The position numbers and the translations under genes are program-made. Below the pieces are notes generated by a model, which did not search any database, was not told where the DNA came from, and worked only from the letters and a program-made list of their open reading frames with translations. Below are positions 32,307 through 32,364 of a stretch of DNA of 32,364 bases, one piece after another. This DNA comes from Clostridiales bacterium (GTDB lineage: Bacteria > Acidobacteriota > Aminicenantia > Aminicenantales > UBA8522), in assembly GCA_029907205.1 (NCBI GenBank), contig JARYMI010000030.1, forward strand, positions 1 through 32,364, in the 5' to 3' direction. Within the stretch, counting starts at the first letter, position 1. Each line of letters opens with the position of its first letter.

Positions 32307-32364
32307 GAATTTTTAGAGCCCTGCTTTTCGCAGTCAGAGAGCAGCGATCAAGAGAGATTCTATT

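Noticed and set aside
1-32364. CRISPR array, tRNA, rRNA, transposase or phage genes
   Set aside because: I saw no short regularly spaced repeats, no cloverleaf-like gene with conserved arms, and no mobile-element protein; the three dispersed palindromes are the only repeats found.

Overview
The window comes from a bacterial chromosome of moderately high GC, with about 30 tightly packed genes, many of them overlapping by 1-14 bases. A lipobox lipoprotein, a HlyD-type periplasmic adaptor, a WbaP-type sugar transferase and many TPR and DUF4388 proteins suggest a diderm. The overall flavour (DUF4388, TPR-rich, Yip1 proteins) resembles Acidobacteriota or Aminicenantes-like bacteria. That placement is an inference from gene content; no rRNA is present to test it.

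Layout. (1) 1-965, minus: an M20 metallopeptidase cut by the window edge. (2) 1125-8046, plus: a surface-polysaccharide cluster of four GT4 and one GT2 glycosyltransferases ending in the polyprenyl-phosphate sugar-1-phosphate transferase that starts chain assembly; a second, perfect sigma70 promoter sits inside it. (3) 13357 down to 8027, minus: an operon running DUF4388 protein, a 26-residue membrane ORF, miaA, hflX, a TPR/SLH lipoprotein and a pgsA-like phosphatidyltransferase. (4) 16071 down to 13404, minus: a HlyD/MacA-like adaptor, a LolD/MacB-type ABC ATPase and a Yip1 membrane protein, with no recognisable permease. (5) 16376-17805, plus: an inositol-monophosphatase-family enzyme and a secreted PA-IL-lectin-like protein. 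(6) 21357 down to 17751, minus: lactate permease, then accB-accC. (7) 21701-32306, plus: ffh; a four-gene block of NCS1 permease, DUF917, AroM and DUF1177; then rpsP-khpA-rimM-trmD-rplS-rnhB and a large TPR protein.

Three things stand out. The permease-DUF917-AroM-DUF1177 block lies between ffh and rpsP, genes that are often neighbours, and looks like an uncharacterised uptake and catabolic pathway, possibly for a hydantoin-like compound. A ~122-bp GC-rich element with terminal inverted repeats and a nested stem structure occurs three times (16161-16282 inverted, 21483-21604, 27201-27321), always between genes. Several promoters lie 6-9 bases before a start codon that has no Shine-Dalgarno sequence, which predicts leaderless mRNAs; other genes have clear GGAGG sites, so both modes seem to coexist.

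The two longest gene-free stretches are 16072-16375 and 21358-21700. Each holds a divergent promoter pair flanking one copy of the repeat. 27177-27427 holds the third copy and the rpsP promoter. I saw no tRNA, rRNA, CRISPR array, transposase or convincing Rho-independent terminator. In 32307-32364 I see nothing.
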